Source of the DNA: Prostheceraeus crozeri
Taxonomy: Eukaryota > Platyhelminthes > Polycladida > Euryleptidae
Direction: 5' to 3'
Length of the DNA stretch: 64,000 nt
Assembly: GCA_907163375.1 (NCBI GenBank)
Contig: CAJQUW010004577.1
Coordinates: forward strand, 248,001 to 312,000
Shown: in pieces, positions 24,758 through 37,010 of the stretch
Position numbering within the stretch: position 1 is the stretch's first letter
Layout of the letters: every line of letters starts with the position of its first letter
The notes under the pieces: model-generated
Told to the model about the DNA's origin: nothing
Database searches by the model: none
What the model saw: the letters and a program-made list of their open reading frames with translations, nothing else
Program-made: the position numbers and the translations under genes

Positions 24758-27739
24758 ATAAGAATGTTTCGGACCACTGTTTTCGAATGTTCAGAAGTTA
24801 AAATATAAAGTCGAGGTTGATTTCTGTCGTAGGATTGCTCTACTTTGATAAGTACGGTATTCGAATTTATCGTGCCTATCTTAGATTGTCAATCGAAAAA
24901 TGTTGCCAAAAAAGCAACATTAATTTCGATTCTTGATCGCTCCGATCTACAAAATGATGCATGTTGTCAGCTTTTTTCCACGAAGTCGAGCGGGGACAAG
25001 ATATTGTACATTTTCTCCTTGACGAAGCTAAGCAGTAAAGTACTTGTTTCCGGTACGAAACACATTGAAGCACCCGTGTAGCAACAGAACAAGTGCAAAT
25101 TTTCAAATTTGAGATTTCTGACAAAGCATTGCTTTTGAAGTCCTGTCGCATGGAAAAAGTTGAATAATTTATACTTCCAGAGTTTAGCACATTTTTAAAG
25201 ACGCGTTTGTAACAAAAGGCATTCCGAGACAAAAAACGATCTCCGACGGTTAACATTGCTGGTTAGACGGTTCTATGGGAGACTTCAATGATAATACGAA
25301 TACATATAAGGTTATTTGAGAAAGTTCGAAGTTTATCAGCGAATTTTTGCAGATAAGAAAATGTCCAAAATCTGTTTCATGTCGAAATACTTAAGATAAT
25401 ATTTCAAGAACTATCTAAATACTTATAACATCTCATCAGATATCAGTGATTATCTTCGAATGACTTTCTTTTCCACAACTGGTCGTTCCTTGTTGAAAAA
25501 CGGATCTCCTTCTGCTCTTATCTTATATTGATAAAAGTCAATTCCTACATGCATGATAAGAGACAATGATAAAAATAATTTAGGATTTAACACACTGAAC
25601 AGGAATAGCTAGTCAACGCAGATGGATGATTGGACTCAATATTTTCTGATTTGACTCATTTCGGGAACAGTAGTTCTGCATTCACATACAGAAGATCAAC
25701 ACGCCTTTCCTCCGCAAAATGTCAAAGGTTAAGTCATCAAATCTCATCGGTCTGTTCTTGATTACGCGGAAGAAGGTCTCAGAGATCTAATCATAATTTA
25801 AAAAACCAATATCATCTACTCCGCCGTGACCAAATATCTAGGTTATAGGATACAATGTGTATTATGTATTGCATTTTTCCGGTAAAACCGAAATATTACT
25901 TTGAATCACGTCGACTATCTGCATAGACTAATATGAAGACATTTCACGGAAAGTGAAACATGGAATCTGATATTATTGAGTGTACACCCAGCCGAGAAAA
26001 TACTTTTATGAACTCTGAATGATGAGCATGTCACCAAAAGGCAAGTAGAAAATGTCGAATCCAAATGACGACCATTTAAGGTAAAAGTCATGATAATAAG
26101 CCGAAATGCAGATGCTTTCATAATACATTGGGTTATCAATATTAACAACTATTTAGTTATTTGAGAGTTTTGTAGATGGAACATGTACGTAAATACTCGT
26201 ACAAGCTTTAATTGAATCGATCTTTCCTGACTAATACTTTTAAACTCATAGATGTTGAAAATAGACCGTCTCCCAAGAGGTTGAAAGACTGGTTTTACGG
26301 GAACTATATCAAAAGTCTGCATATTCAGGAAACTGGATTTAGTGACTAAGTTTCGACTAACTGCACTGAGGTCACCCTCATCCCTCCTGAGTTGACATAC
26401 CGAAGGCTTTTGAGCGGGATCATCGTCCACACATTGTGAGAATTGACTTCAGCATCGGAGAGATTCTCTACAAGATTGACACCAGTTCTCACGTTGCGTC
26501 GTATAATGTAAACGAAATCACAGTCAACACTGCCCCTCTCACGGGCCACAACTCAGCTTCTCGCGCAATCCATCGAGGTCGACTATTGTTAAAAGCGCGT
26601 CGATGCATCTACACAATTATGCACTCCGAAACCCTGAACGTCAGTAGACAATGCGTCGATGTCCAAGCACCAATCACACGATCAGAAGTGGTCGGAGCAG
26701 TCATAATGACTTAAACATCTTTACTTCCCGGTCTCTCATCAGATAATCCAGCAACACGAGCGGTATGATTGACATTTAAGGTAGAATTAACACTTGAACT
26801 GGGTGACAGTATTAGAGACGCTCAAGGCTCTTCAAACTAAAACACCTGCATACGATCTGTTTTCCCACAGCGGATGTGACCTTGAGATCACTTTCAGTAC
26901 CTTAAATGCACTCATTTTGATTGAATTTGTTGTAATCGTTTTCTGTACACTTAAGCCACCTAAATAGCCGTGGAACGGATTATTGTGCTTCATGAGAGGA
27001 TATTTTTGTGATAATAACAAATTGCATTTTTCTTGTTCAAGCCGTTTCTCTCTAAATTTGCATGCGGAATGATGCTGCATCAGACATTTGAATTTCAGTT
27101 TGAATCTCTAGGAATTTAATCAAATAACTGCATTTCTGTTGGATTGAAGTATCCTGCATAGTCTAAGTTCAATATTTGGTGAGTGTAAAGTGAAATCCTA
27201 CTGTGAAACAGAAAATTAAGGATCTTAAGATATTTTGAAGTCCGTAAGATGAGAACGACCACACATGATGATCACAGACTCGTTTCCGATTGAAATCTTG
27301 TTGTGTCATCAAACAGGATGATAAGGTTTATTTTTCATTCAAGTACAGTTCAAGGACGAAGGCATCCTCATACACAGATCACAGACTTCAATATAAATGT
27401 TGCATATGAGCGTCAGCAAAAAGAGTAGTAACTGTTACATGCATACACGGTAAAAGAGTATTAGTAATTTTCACCCCAACGACTTTGCAGATTTCAGTTG
27501 GCGCCAGGCAATAAATAATAGGTCTTCGTCAAAGCGACATGAATCTTCAGTGCAACACATACGTATATTGAAATCTTCGATAAAATAAGTCTACCAAAGT
27601 ATACTCCTGGCTTTGAATTACTGATAACTTGGTATTTGTAGTTTGACTTGACAATTAATGCGATGTAGTCTTGGGGGATGAAGCCATCTGATTGGATTAC
27701 GCAGATTCTTCAATTGAGGACTTATGTCATGCTGTCGCT
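24758..27739. other. Intron or intergenic DNA, 3 kb
   Basis: No supported gene. 26330-26700 is less AT-rich and open in several frames (for example 26149-26430 minus and 26436-26714 plus), which hints at a decayed coding or repeat segment, but I recognise no motif. The rest is AT-rich. Confidence 0.4.
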
Positions 27740-27960
27740 CTTCGATACCTCAGTTGGTAGAGCGTTGGCCTAGAATGCCAGAGGAGGCCTTCATCCTCCT
27801 GTTCATTCCTTCGGTCAACAGCTGATAGATAAAGGTGATTTCTACCATCAGCCGATAGAAGGAGGAAGACGCGCAGGCCCATCTAACTTATGCATGGGAC
27901 GTGACCAGAAGGGGACCATGCTTACCGCCGGTAAGCGAAATGCATCGTGCTTTGTGATAA
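27740..27960 (+). repeat. tRNA-like SINE or tRNA relic, second family
   Basis: Contains an A-box-like cctcagttggtagagcg and, about 40 bp on, a decayed B-box-like gttcattcctt. The following 130 bp includes the palindrome ttaccgccggtaa. It does not resemble the main local SINE. A degraded polymerase III-derived repeat is the best reading; a functional tRNA is ruled out by the broken B-box and lack of a cloverleaf fold. Confidence 0.45.
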
Positions 27961-28019
27961 CTTGCTCTCTTTCATAACCGAACATCTGGTTTACCCTGGC
28001 TCCACAACTTAAATCAACT

Positions 28020-28140
28020 TATAAGTAATGGCAGTGGGCGGGGGGACCATATTCAAGAAATTTTCAAAACTAAATTATTCTCTCCCGAGGTGTTTATGCC
28101 ACAATAAAAGAAAAACAAAGTTGAGGTAAAGAGTTGCCAT
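28020..28140 (+). repeat. Interspersed repeat R, partial copy
   Basis: ttttcaaaactaaattatt, ctcccgaggtgtttatgcca and aaagagttgcc match the reverse complement of 32084-32190. Copies of the same family are at 31290-32200 (minus), 40185-40530 and 57270-57965 (plus). Confidence 0.7.
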
Positions 28141-28401
28141 GTAGTCTAATATGTAGGGAACTCTATTGTAGGCATAGAAGTGGATAATAGTACACTAGAA
28201 TGGAAGTTTGATATCTTGCCTATGTACAATGATGGCACATGGAAAAATCTATGGTTTGTAGATCAGATTCGATCCAAAACATTGTATCATAGTGAAACTA
28301 CAGTCCGTTTCATAAAAAGTGGATCATCCCAAAATTTGACTAAATAAAACATAAGTATGATACAGAAAGCATTTTTCATGTTATTTCATGTCCCTAATAT
28401 A

Positions 28402-29690
28402 CAGGGTGATCGCGATCTTCCCGCCGTTTTCTACCGCTTTGATTTGAATGAATTATAACAAATTCAGTGTCTCAAATCATGTTCTATACAGTGAAAACAA
28501 ACAATGACTCAATCAAATGTTAGAAAATCAAAGATTCTGTTCGAAGTGTCCTCCATAGGATTCCTCGCACAACTTACATCGACGAGTAGATGATTCATAA
28601 GCCTTTCGAATCATCGATTTCGGAATGTTGTCAAGTAAGTCCATCAATCTTTCCTTCAATGTCGTGGCTGTAGACGGTCTTGGGGGCTTGTACAATTCGT
28701 TGCGGATGTATCCCCAAAGCCAAAAGTCACAAACCGAAAGATCTGGACTTCTTGGAGGCCACTGGATAGACCCACCACGACCAATCCATCGGTTGTTGAG
28801 TTTATTGCCGAGTAACTGTCGAACCACTATCACAAAATCCATCTTGTTGATAAAATTTTCTCTTATGTCGATGCTGCTTGAGAAGTGGGATGACGTGAGT
28901 TTGAAGAATACGTTTGCAATGCTCTGAGTTCATGGTCGTCTCTAACAGTTCATACACAACCCCAAAGTCAGGTGACACCATAGCCCAGCACGTAATACCA
29001 GGTGATCGTAGCGCCTTGTCTTCAGCAATTATCTTCGGATTATCCATGGTATACACGAAACGGTTGTGTTTGTTGACGCAGCCATTTAGGTGGAAAGTTG
29101 CTTCGTCGCTAAAGCAGATGTTCTTCACTTCTAACTCTGTTAGGACAATCCTGCAAAAATTCAACCGTTTCCCTGGATCGTCTGGAAGCAATTCCTGAAC
29201 AGATACCATCTTCCATGGCTTCAAACCCTCTTCCTTTAAAATCTTGTTGACAGAGGATTGCGCAACACCAACTTCTTGGGCCACCTTACGCTGTGATAGG
29301 AATGGGTCGTCTCCAAATGCGGCAAGGACATCTTCTTTCTTTTCTGTTGATGATCACCAACAGGCTTCCGAGGTAAGATGGTCAGAGTGTCCAAGAATCT
29401 TGCTTTCCAATCACGAAGGGTGCGTGCTGGTTGTGGCTCTTTTCTAAATTTCTCAAAAAACATTCGCCTGGCTTCTTCACAATTGAAAGTAACTGAGAAC
29501 GATACAATTGATGCGATTTCAGAGTTGTTCAGATTGCGATATTCCATCGTGCGCGTCTCAGAAGTAAATGAATTTGATAACATTTGATAAGATTTGAAAT
29601 TTGAAACGTAGATATCTATGAATCACACACTTCATCTATGCATTTGAATAAACTGTGAGAAGAATCGGCGGGAAGATCGCGATCACCCTG
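28402..29690 (-). mobile_element. Mariner-like element nested in Tc1 copy B
   Basis: Perfect inverted ends of 25 bp begin cagggtgatcgcgatcttcc on both strands, flanked by TA duplicated at 28400-28401 and 29691-29692. Copy A of the host Tc1 shows the same site with a single TA, so both insertion and duplication are directly visible. Length 1289 bp, typical of mariners. The interior encodes a transposase on the minus strand in three frames, so this copy is dead. The near-perfect ends suggest moderate age. Confidence 0.96.
28528..29583 (-). pseudogene. Mariner-like transposase, broken in three frames
   Basis: N-terminal segment (29236-29583): an HTH of the type NSEIASIVSFSVTFNCEEAR then FRKEPQPARTLRDWKARF. 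Middle segment (28802-29284): second HTH GVAQSSVNKILKEEG, catalytic first Asp in FSDEATFHLNG, second in FYQQDG. C-terminal segment (28528-28842): WPPRSPDLSVCDFWLWG holds the third Asp, giving a DDD triad of IS630/Tc1/mariner type with roughly 34-37 residues between the last two. The frame is lost once in the N-terminal part and once just after QQDG, where the usual APxH residues are missing. Enzymes of this family cut and paste the element at TA. Confidence 0.93.
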
Positions 29691-29769
29691 TATTTAAATG
29701 TCCTTATATAATCTGATAAGCTATGATACAGTAACGGTTCTTAAGAAGCTAATATTTTGTGGCCCTACC

Positions 29770-30681
29770 CTACTCTAACTTTCTCCACTCTCTTTTTAAC
29801 AGTGACGTAAGTTGTGATACGCAATCTGTAGGTAGCAGTGAACGACAAACGTTACGTTTTAGAATACTCCATACATTTTCTATGGGATTCAGATCAGGAG
29901 AACGAACTGGCCAAGATAATGTCCTAAGCCCTAATTGAGACTTGCATAAGTTGACTCTACTACTCCTGTGACACGTAGCATTATCATCCATAAATAACCA
30001 AGTCGATGGATCACCAAGTTGATCTGTCATTTGGCCAATGTTCATTCGTAAAACATTCACATAGCGTTCAGAATTCATGATTCCTTGCTGTATGTGAAGT
30101 TCAGAGCAGCCATTGGTCCAAATGCCAGCCCAAATCAGTAGAGTCGCACCACCTTGTACCCGGGGACGATGTAGATGTCTCGGAATTTCCTGATCAGATT
30201 TTATCCATAATCTCAATCGACCATCACTATCCTTCAGACAGACTGATGCCTCATCAGACCAAACAACCCGATCCCATTGATTTCGCCAGTGACAATGACT
30301 CATTGCCCATCTGAGACGTCTTTTTGTATGGTGATCTGATAATTCGATCTGAGAGGGACTCTTACAGCTCTTGAAATTCGACTCAATAAGTCTTCTACGA
30401 ATAGTGGACTTAGAAATAGACGAGACTAGTGCAGCCATCTCAGTTAACGAGAGACTTGGATCAACTTTAACAAATCTCAAAATTAGGCGGTCTCTACGTT
30501 TGGATGTTTTGCGTGGACGGCCAGCGCCCTCTTTACAACAGAGTCGAAAATCATCATTATGCCATCGATGCACATTTGTGTAAGGGACATTTAGTCGCTT
30601 GCTTGTAGCTCGCAAAGAAAACCCTAGTTCTAGCAAGGCTGACACTTTGCCTTTTGTGAATGCGATCTCGTTATTGTTCAT
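29770..30681 (-). CDS. Tc1-like DD34E transposase, C-terminally truncated
   Basis: 303 codons on the minus strand from ATG at 30681. Residues 1-60 form the first HTH (GFSLRATSKRLNVPYTNVH) and the GRPRKTSKRR hook. Residues 60-115 form the second HTH (LSLTEMAALVSSISKSTIRR). The catalytic core has VVWSDEASVCLK (first Asp), FMDDNATCHRSS (second Asp) and SPDLNPIENVW (Glu) with exactly 34 residues between Asp and Glu, hence DD34E. It is shorter than the usual 340 or so residues because a 75-bp deletion replaced the tail after REWRKLE. It would bind the element's ends and move it into TA. Core residues are intact, so residual activity cannot be excluded, although the nested element lies downstream of the coding region. 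Confidence 0.93.
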   Translation of the reverse strand: MNNNEIAFTKGKVSALLELGFSLRATSKRLNVPYTNVHRWHNDDFRLCCKEGAGRPRKTSKRRDRLILRFVKVDPSLSLTEMAALVSSISKSTIRRRLIESNFKSCKSPSQIELSDHHTKRRLRWAMSHCHWRNQWDRVVWSDEASVCLKDSDGRLRLWIKSDQEIPRHLHRPRVQGGATLLIWAGIWTNGCSELHIQQGIMNSERYVNVLRMNIGQMTDQLGDPSTWLFMDDNATCHRSSRVNLCKSQLGLRTLSWPVRSPDLNPIENVWSILKRNVCRSLLPTDCVSQLTSLLKREWRKLE

Positions 30682-31289
30682 TTGTGCTTTGTATTGTTTT
30701 CAACCGGTAAGAGATAGATTTCTAGCTGAAAGCAATCAGGAGTGCTGCCAACACCACCGCAACGAAGTCAGGTAGCTATGGAACATGAAGTCCAGTTAAT
30801 CACATGTAGCAGTTACATTATTGTTGATGAATAATGGTGCTATACTGGTTCTGATTGACTGCTTTTCTTTATTTTTGTTTTGCTTGATAGCTTTTGGCTT
30901 GTAGAACAACATATTACATAACAAATGAAAAAAAAGTAATTTTATAAGAGTGAGGTATGATTTTGTGTAACATTGCTAAGTGAAGATCAAATTATCTACT
31001 ACTTTTTTATCTATAACAGGAAAACAACTCAATATTCATGCTTGAAATTTCCAACAATCATATTAGTAAGCACAACTGACATATCTTCCAAATTTCAGAG
31101 AAATTCGTTCAAGCTTGGCGGAGTTAGACAAGGTTGAAGTTAAGGCTATGTTTAAGGGTGATCCATTTTTTATGAAGCAATCTGTATTTGCCAAGTTGAT
31201 TGTGTAAGTTGTTGACACCTAATTACAGGATTTTCATGAAGAAAATTGCAAGTGAGATGGCAGCATTGTTTCATGTGAAATAGCCTACT

Positions 31290-32200
31290 ATTCCATGGAT
31301 TAATATAGTGTGTCAATTTGCAGCAGTCACTGACAACTATTTTCCAATTTTTCAATATTGGAATGCGAATTAAAAATTGGTTCACAAAGTCATAATTGAA
31401 AGTGGTCGGTGTGCTGTTTGTAAGAACATCTGAAGAATTCACAAATAGAAAGTCTAATTATTGGATAATTTCTTCTTCAAGCGGATAAGAAACCTGGCGC
31501 TTTTCTGGAATAAACACATTGAAAGTTTCTTTACCGACAGTCATTTCTCAAATAAATGAAATGTCGCTGGGACTTTTCAATTAATCATTGAATGACACAT
31601 GTGATATTTTGGAAGCTGATATTCGAATGCATGTAGAGATTTTGAAAATTATTCAAATTTGGTGAACAGGGGAACCCTTTAAAGTAAAATGAATACTCTA
31701 AGATTTCTTGGCCTCTAATTTCAAGCTGAAGTTATGCATGTTCTGCAAATCGACATTACAAGCTGCACATGTGTCTGATTATGCTCTTGATAGATTATAG
31801 GAGCGATATTTCAAAATAATGAACGTACAGAACGTTTTAAAGGATTTCCTTCTTTGTCATCCTGTCCGCGCAGCATTTTGTAAATTCATTATTGCTTTTG
31901 TGTACATGATCTTTGGACAAGAACCAACAATCCAGATCAAGAATTGGCCTGATAAATATGAATGCCAGTCAGAAAACATGGAAGCCAGATCGCACAAGTT
32001 GCATTTTGCTCCAACTAAGTTCCCCCGGCGTGTGCCATAATTTTCATGCAATTTCCATTTTAGGACTTTCTATGGTATTGTTAATTTCTATGATTGTAGG
32101 CAACTCTGCACCTAAACTTTATTTTTCTTTTAGTGTGGCATAAACACCTCGGGAGAAAATAATTTAGTTTTGAAAATTTCTTAAATCAACTTATGCATTA
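31290..32200 (-). repeat. Interspersed repeat R, long copy
   Basis: On the minus strand this region matches two segments of 57270-57965: 32010-32110 corresponds to about 57560-57650 (shared gaatggaaattgcatgaaaa and cgggggaactta), and 31290-31535 to about 57745-57965 (shared tttattccagaaaagcgc, ccaataattaga, accactttcaattatgact). An extra ~390 bp lies between. No coding capacity is recognised, and ends and duplications are not defined. Confidence 0.7.
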
Positions 32201-32259
32201 TTTGCCATCAATAAAAAGAAATTCGACCTACGTTTAAGGAGTTCTCTTTAAGCTTAGTT

Positions 32260-33030
32260 GACAAAACCTGGAATGATCTCCCGACGACTGGTCAATTACA
32301 TATCTAGTTATCCAAACTGTCTATGAGTTGATACGCTTTGAATATTATTGATAAATGCAATTGAATTTAATACAATGCTTCAAACAACAAGGCAGCACAG
32401 GTAACTACATTAACGTTAACTTTATTTATTTCAATGAATCGTATATAGATAACTTGGCATTTTCAATTAAGCTTAAAAGTAATGCATCGCAACTACACAG
32501 CTATAAAGCCTAATACGCAAACATTTTGCTACATAGTACTGGTGTGAAAGCATCAACTTATATATAGATATTAACTTGCACATTGATGAAGACAGATGTA
32601 TAGTGATGAAGGTCGGAAGATTCAGATACGGAGACATTAATTTGTAGCATATTTGTCCATTGTAATAGAAAGCATCACTACAGTTGTCGATCATTTTCAT
32701 ATCATGGTCATGGCTAATCTATCGCTTAAAATACTCTGCTACGCGATGCTGACTTTGACTTCAGTGAGGCATAATTATGACCGTCTGACATTAATCAGAC
32801 AACAGAGATTTAATCGTATTTATTTAACTGCCAATTTAGATATTCATGCATGAGTTGACACGGTACACAGTCGGCTAAGTTGACTTTTTTACTTTATCTT
32901 TATCGCCTGCGTGATCAAACAACAAGCTAACTGTGTAGACAATGAAATAATAAGGCAGATTTGGCATGCGTCTACGTGATGAAAGTCAGGAATGCAGACC
33001 ATCGAGGCTGAGGCTATTGGGCCTAACAGA
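32260..33030. other. Non-coding stretch
   Basis: AT-rich; nothing supported. Confidence 0.35.
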
Positions 33031-33031
33031 T

Positions 33032-33100
33032 CACAACGCTACAGATAATTGACTATGTCAGTACCGTCCAAGCCCCAGTCTGCGGAGCAGTGACGTTAAA
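33032..33100 (+). repeat. SINE 3' fragment
   Basis: Carries gactatgtcagtaccgtcca, agccccagt and cagtgacgttaaa, the 3' block of the main local SINE family; 5' part absent or decayed. Confidence 0.75.
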
Positions 33101-34645
33101 TCAACATTTTTTTCATTTCGGTGAAAACAACCCCACATTCTTCCCCATGTGGTTCAGCATACAATCCGGATGCAGTAGAATCCAAAATAAATCCGGATGC
33201 ACATTAACTGACGTGGATTTGCTAACTGAATTGAATTGAAATCTCAATTCAGAGAGATTGATTCAGGTTGATTTTTTTTCAAACGGCTAGATTGTTGATA
33301 ATCTGGGTCCCACTTCGCACTTTCGGGAGCAAAACGGATTCACTTACGCTTTTGACTAATAACTTTCGAGTCGAATTCTTTTGACTTGCCGCTGAGAAAA
33401 CTGTTCAAATTCTTAATCGAAAATTGAACACTTTGCTTTCCGTCATGAATGTGCGTTATTGATTTTCAATTTTTTAACCAGAGAAAAGTTTTGAACATGG
33501 ATAAATGAAGCAAGGATCATCATGCAGTCACAATTAGTTCGCTTAAAGAGCGATGTCAAATTCAGCACCGCACATGTATATCTAGTTATTGATCCTTTGT
33601 CATGGAACATCTCTGGAGTCTGATCGGGCAAGATTTCTGAATAGTCGACTTTACATTGTATTGCTACCAACGAAAATCAGAATGATAAGCGACAGAATCC
33701 AAGAACATAACTGTTATAAGGAAATAAGAAAAGATCATCATTCAGTCCTGTTCTAGACACGGTGCTAGCTAGACACGTCAGCCTTTCGCAAAATAATATC
33801 TACGTGCGTAGTTCCCGACATCGCCACGTATCTAATGAGTTCAATTAGTTGACTTTTCAATTAATAATAAGTATGCTCTTTTGTCAATGACGTCTTGCAT
33901 ATATACATACAAAGATGGTGATGACGTTCATCCTAAAATCCTAGGTAATGCAGATAATTTGTGACTCCTACAGCCACTTTTATGGTGAACATAGGCGCAT
34001 TTCAATAGCAACTGATGCTGCAGATGCTGCTACATACCTGAAGTAACACTGTAAGTCAAAGTTCACGATGACCACAGCAGTTTGTGATAGCAAGTTTTAC
34101 AGTAGATATATTCATTCATTTTATACCGCTTTTCGCAAGTGTACAAATCTCTACGTATAAGAACTCCATAATACTAATCGCATGATGAAATAATCGAACG
34201 TCTCCATTAGTAGCTCTAAGTGGGGGAGGGGGATCCATATGGGCAGAAAAGCTACAGGGTGCCAGCATGAGATATCACGTCGTATGTATCCATGGAAAAG
34301 TAAGAAGTATAGTAGATGATTAGCTATGTTAACTGAGAATGTATCAGCATCATAATGTCGAATAGATTTTCACAGAAAGAAGAAATTAAAATAATCAACA
34401 TCACATTAAACACCAAACTGCTCTGGTATAGAGTATCATCATGCGTGCACATGTATAAAAAGAAATATGTTTATTAGTTTATATATAGCTGCAGAAAGCT
34501 TGAGAAATACTGACACACTGATACGAAGAATAGCATGAATTACAAATAACTAGTGTTAAACTGAATGATAAATTACAAATTATCCGACCCGAATCATGTA
34601 GACATATTCGAAAAAAACTACAAATAAAAAGATGAAAATACTCAC
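33101..34645. other. Intron or intergenic DNA
   Basis: No supported gene. The minus frame 33443-33670 has no splice pair or domain. Confidence 0.35.
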
Positions 34646-34767
34646 ACACTGAAATCGTGCAGCTGGTACATTGTGTGCCCTCAAACGACCTAATGTCCCC
34701 TTTTTAACAGCACCATCCACCTTTTCATTGAACTCTTGAAGGATTCTTTTCGAATGATTTCTTAGAT
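34646..34767 (-). CDS. Internal host exon, unknown protein
   Basis: A 122-bp minus-strand exon between a good acceptor (ttgacttgcag) and donor (TGT followed by GTGAGT). It starts with two bases of a split codon and ends on a codon boundary. It reads LRNHSKRILQEFNEKVDGAV then KKGTLGRLRAHNVPAARFQC. Helical and basic, no recognisable domain. The phrase VKKGTLGRL recalls VCKGTLREF in the exon at 38404-38530, which may be chance. That exon ends in phase 0 while this one needs phase 1, so at least one unseen exon would lie between them if they belong to one gene. Confidence 0.57.
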
Positions 34768-34779
34768 CTGCAAGTCAAT

Positions 34780-35560
34780 TTAAGTCCAATAATCAGCCAG
34801 GTTATGGTGTCAATCTATTAGTTCGGTGAGTCAGTGAGACAATAAACACGCCAGTAGAGATGAATACCAAGCAAATATTTGATTTTCAGATATTGCAATG
34901 AAATCGATGGCTTGCGGAATTCCGCCATGAGAGTTAATTTACTCTGTAATAGTCTTCTAGTTCTTAAACATTGAGAAGCCAAAATGTCAAAAGACTGTTT
35001 TACTTGACAAGGATAAATAAAGCAGGACTGCAACAACAGCCTTGGTGATCACTGTAATGAAAGAATCATACGATAAAGATGAATCGAAACTGTCTATAAC
35101 GTAATATTTATCGTTCTTTGGCTTATACAACCTCTGATATATTGATCAAAATGTACTGTGAATGCCGTTTGTATCGTAAATCAAATAGAATGACCTTAAA
35201 TTTATTGTGTTCATAATGTACCTAATGTTTGATAACGATATGTTGTGCTGCAGCCATTAGTTTTGATAACTTGGACCACAAAGTGCATTAGTCTAGCAAA
35301 GAGATCTGAATTCGCCTCCATACACACATTGCAGATTGGTTTATGATTGAATCTTATGAGCATCAATGTAACAATTGCATTCGAAAATTTGAGAATAATA
35401 AATGAACAATGCGTTGTTAAGTAGTTACCTATCTACGCTTGTATAACTATATCTATACGCATGTAAGTAGTCAAGTATAAATAATATAGTAAATATCAGT
35501 AGGTGTAAGTATAGGGGTTAATGGAAATAATACATTGCGCAGGCTTTGAGTTATTCTACC
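34780..35560. other. Non-coding stretch
   Basis: AT-rich; nothing supported. Confidence 0.35.
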
Positions 35561-35579
35561 CCTCTCCATATCATTTTCC

Positions 35580-37010
35580 CCCATATCGAACATAGACGTT
35601 TGCGTTGTCTGCCACCTTGCAACGGTGGCCTAGCCTCGACGTTCGAACAGACTCTACCCATCTAATAATCGACAACACACCATCATCCAAGCGAGAGGCA
35701 GCGGAATATACACTGACAGCTCAATTGGTGGAGATCAGACGAATAGAGGACACATTATCTCCTCGAGCTCCACAGGGTTGCCACGAGGACCGGACAAGAG
35801 GACGCGGGACGCCACGCCTCCTCATTCGCAGCTGAACTGACCGCTGTCCTCGCTGTGGCTCGAACGATTCTACGCTCCCCGCCAATCAAAGATCGACAGT
35901 TTGAGGTTCGCCTCTGCAAGGACTCCCGGTCGACTCTACATGCAATATCGACAGGCCATTCTGTAACATCAGACTCTCTCTTCGCTTCCGTGTGGCAGGT
36001 GCTTGCTGCGCACTCGAGCCACTGCCCAGGGATGTGATTGACCAAACGAAAAAATCAGGAAACCAATTTTTGAAGGGCCCCTGTATAGACAGTCATTACT
36101 ACATTAAAACAGTAGAACCGCTAGTTTGGGACATTGCCTGGGATAGTTCGATTATGAAGAATAAATGAAGTGACACAAAAATGAAAAAAAGCAACTCGCT
36201 AAGTAATGTATGCAGCCCATATAGTCTACGCGTATATTTAGGCGAAGCCCATGTGACAGACTGAAAATAATGGCTGGTATTGCTGAGACTGATGTGGCAT
36301 AAGAACAGAGATACGTTAAAGAAATTAAAAAAACGGCTGTGTTACAGTCAAAGACGATTAAGCAATATATGAAGTCCGACCCAACCCCAAGCCCTGTAAT
36401 TATTTTTGTAGAATCTGCCTTGTCTCAAAATAACCGAAATCAACCCAAAAAATCAGGAAAATCACATCCCTGCACTGCCACATTACGTAACAGTGGGTTC
36501 CTACCCCCTATAGAATCTCCGGAAGCGAAGCGGTTGACGTGGAGGCATCCAGTGCTGCTAATCTGAGTCAACGACGGGTCCTGATCGCCTAAGATGATGC
36601 GCTAGCCGATGTCCGAGGTGCCGCCCGTCATTGATTGCTGTACGGATCGCAACTGGACTAACACCGACGAGCAGCTGACCCACTGCCCGAAGTGCTCGAC
36701 ACCCAGCTGCTACCACACTACGATGCGGTCACACGTGAGTGACGTGACCCATCGCCATTCTGTGCTTCACGCCAGTCACCGCCATCGCATCGGACTCGCA
36801 CCATCTCTTTGTCAGGATTGTGTCTTTGATGAGATCGACACTGCCAAACATTTTCTGCTACAAGACCCTGCTCATCGACAACTGAGACTCGAACTGTTCG
36901 GCTGTGATAGTGATTTTGTCAGCGACTACTCCCGTTTTTTTTATCGAGGCCATTTGACGTGGCTAATTTTCTACGACGAGCGGGACATTCTCGGCCATGA
37001 ATGAGACAGT
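35580..37010 (+). mobile_element. Retroelement fragment: RNase H plus C-terminal zinc motif
   Basis: A GC-richer island in AT-rich DNA. 35810-36040 encodes an RNase H-type fold: AAELTAVLAVARTIL (Glu), VRLCKDSRSTLHAIS (Asp in the DS-x-x-L strand-helix motif) and VLAAHSSHCPG. 36609-37004 encodes the cysteine/histidine tail SLCQDCVFDEIDTAKHFLLQ then DPAHRQLRLELFG, usual at the end of non-LTR retrotransposon polyproteins. Order RNase H then zinc tail fits a LINE of the I/R1/LOA kind, but clade cannot be fixed. No reverse transcriptase or ends are visible. The fragment is decayed with several breaks and looks old. Confidence 0.72.

Larger units (their letters stand above)
28301..31184 (-). mobile_element. 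Tc1-like transposon copy B carrying a nested mariner-like element
   Basis: The same inverted ends as copy A are flanked by TA (28299-28300 and 31185-31186). Length 2884 bp, of which 28402-29690 plus one duplicated TA is the inserted mariner-like element; the Tc1 part is about 1.59 kb. The transposase frame (29770-30681, minus) is open for 303 codons, but a deletion of about 75 bp removed its C-terminal tail. Near-identity to copy A only about 4.9 kb away implies recent activity or local duplication. Flanking sequences differ, which favours independent transposition. Confidence 0.95.

Noticed and set aside
26149-26714. Overlapping open frames on both strands, possible gene or retroelement piece
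   Set aside because: Less AT-rich, but no motif, splice pair or homology could be recognised.
27748-27815. Functional tRNA gene
   Set aside because: A-box-like sequence present but B-box decayed and no cloverleaf; called a repeat relic.
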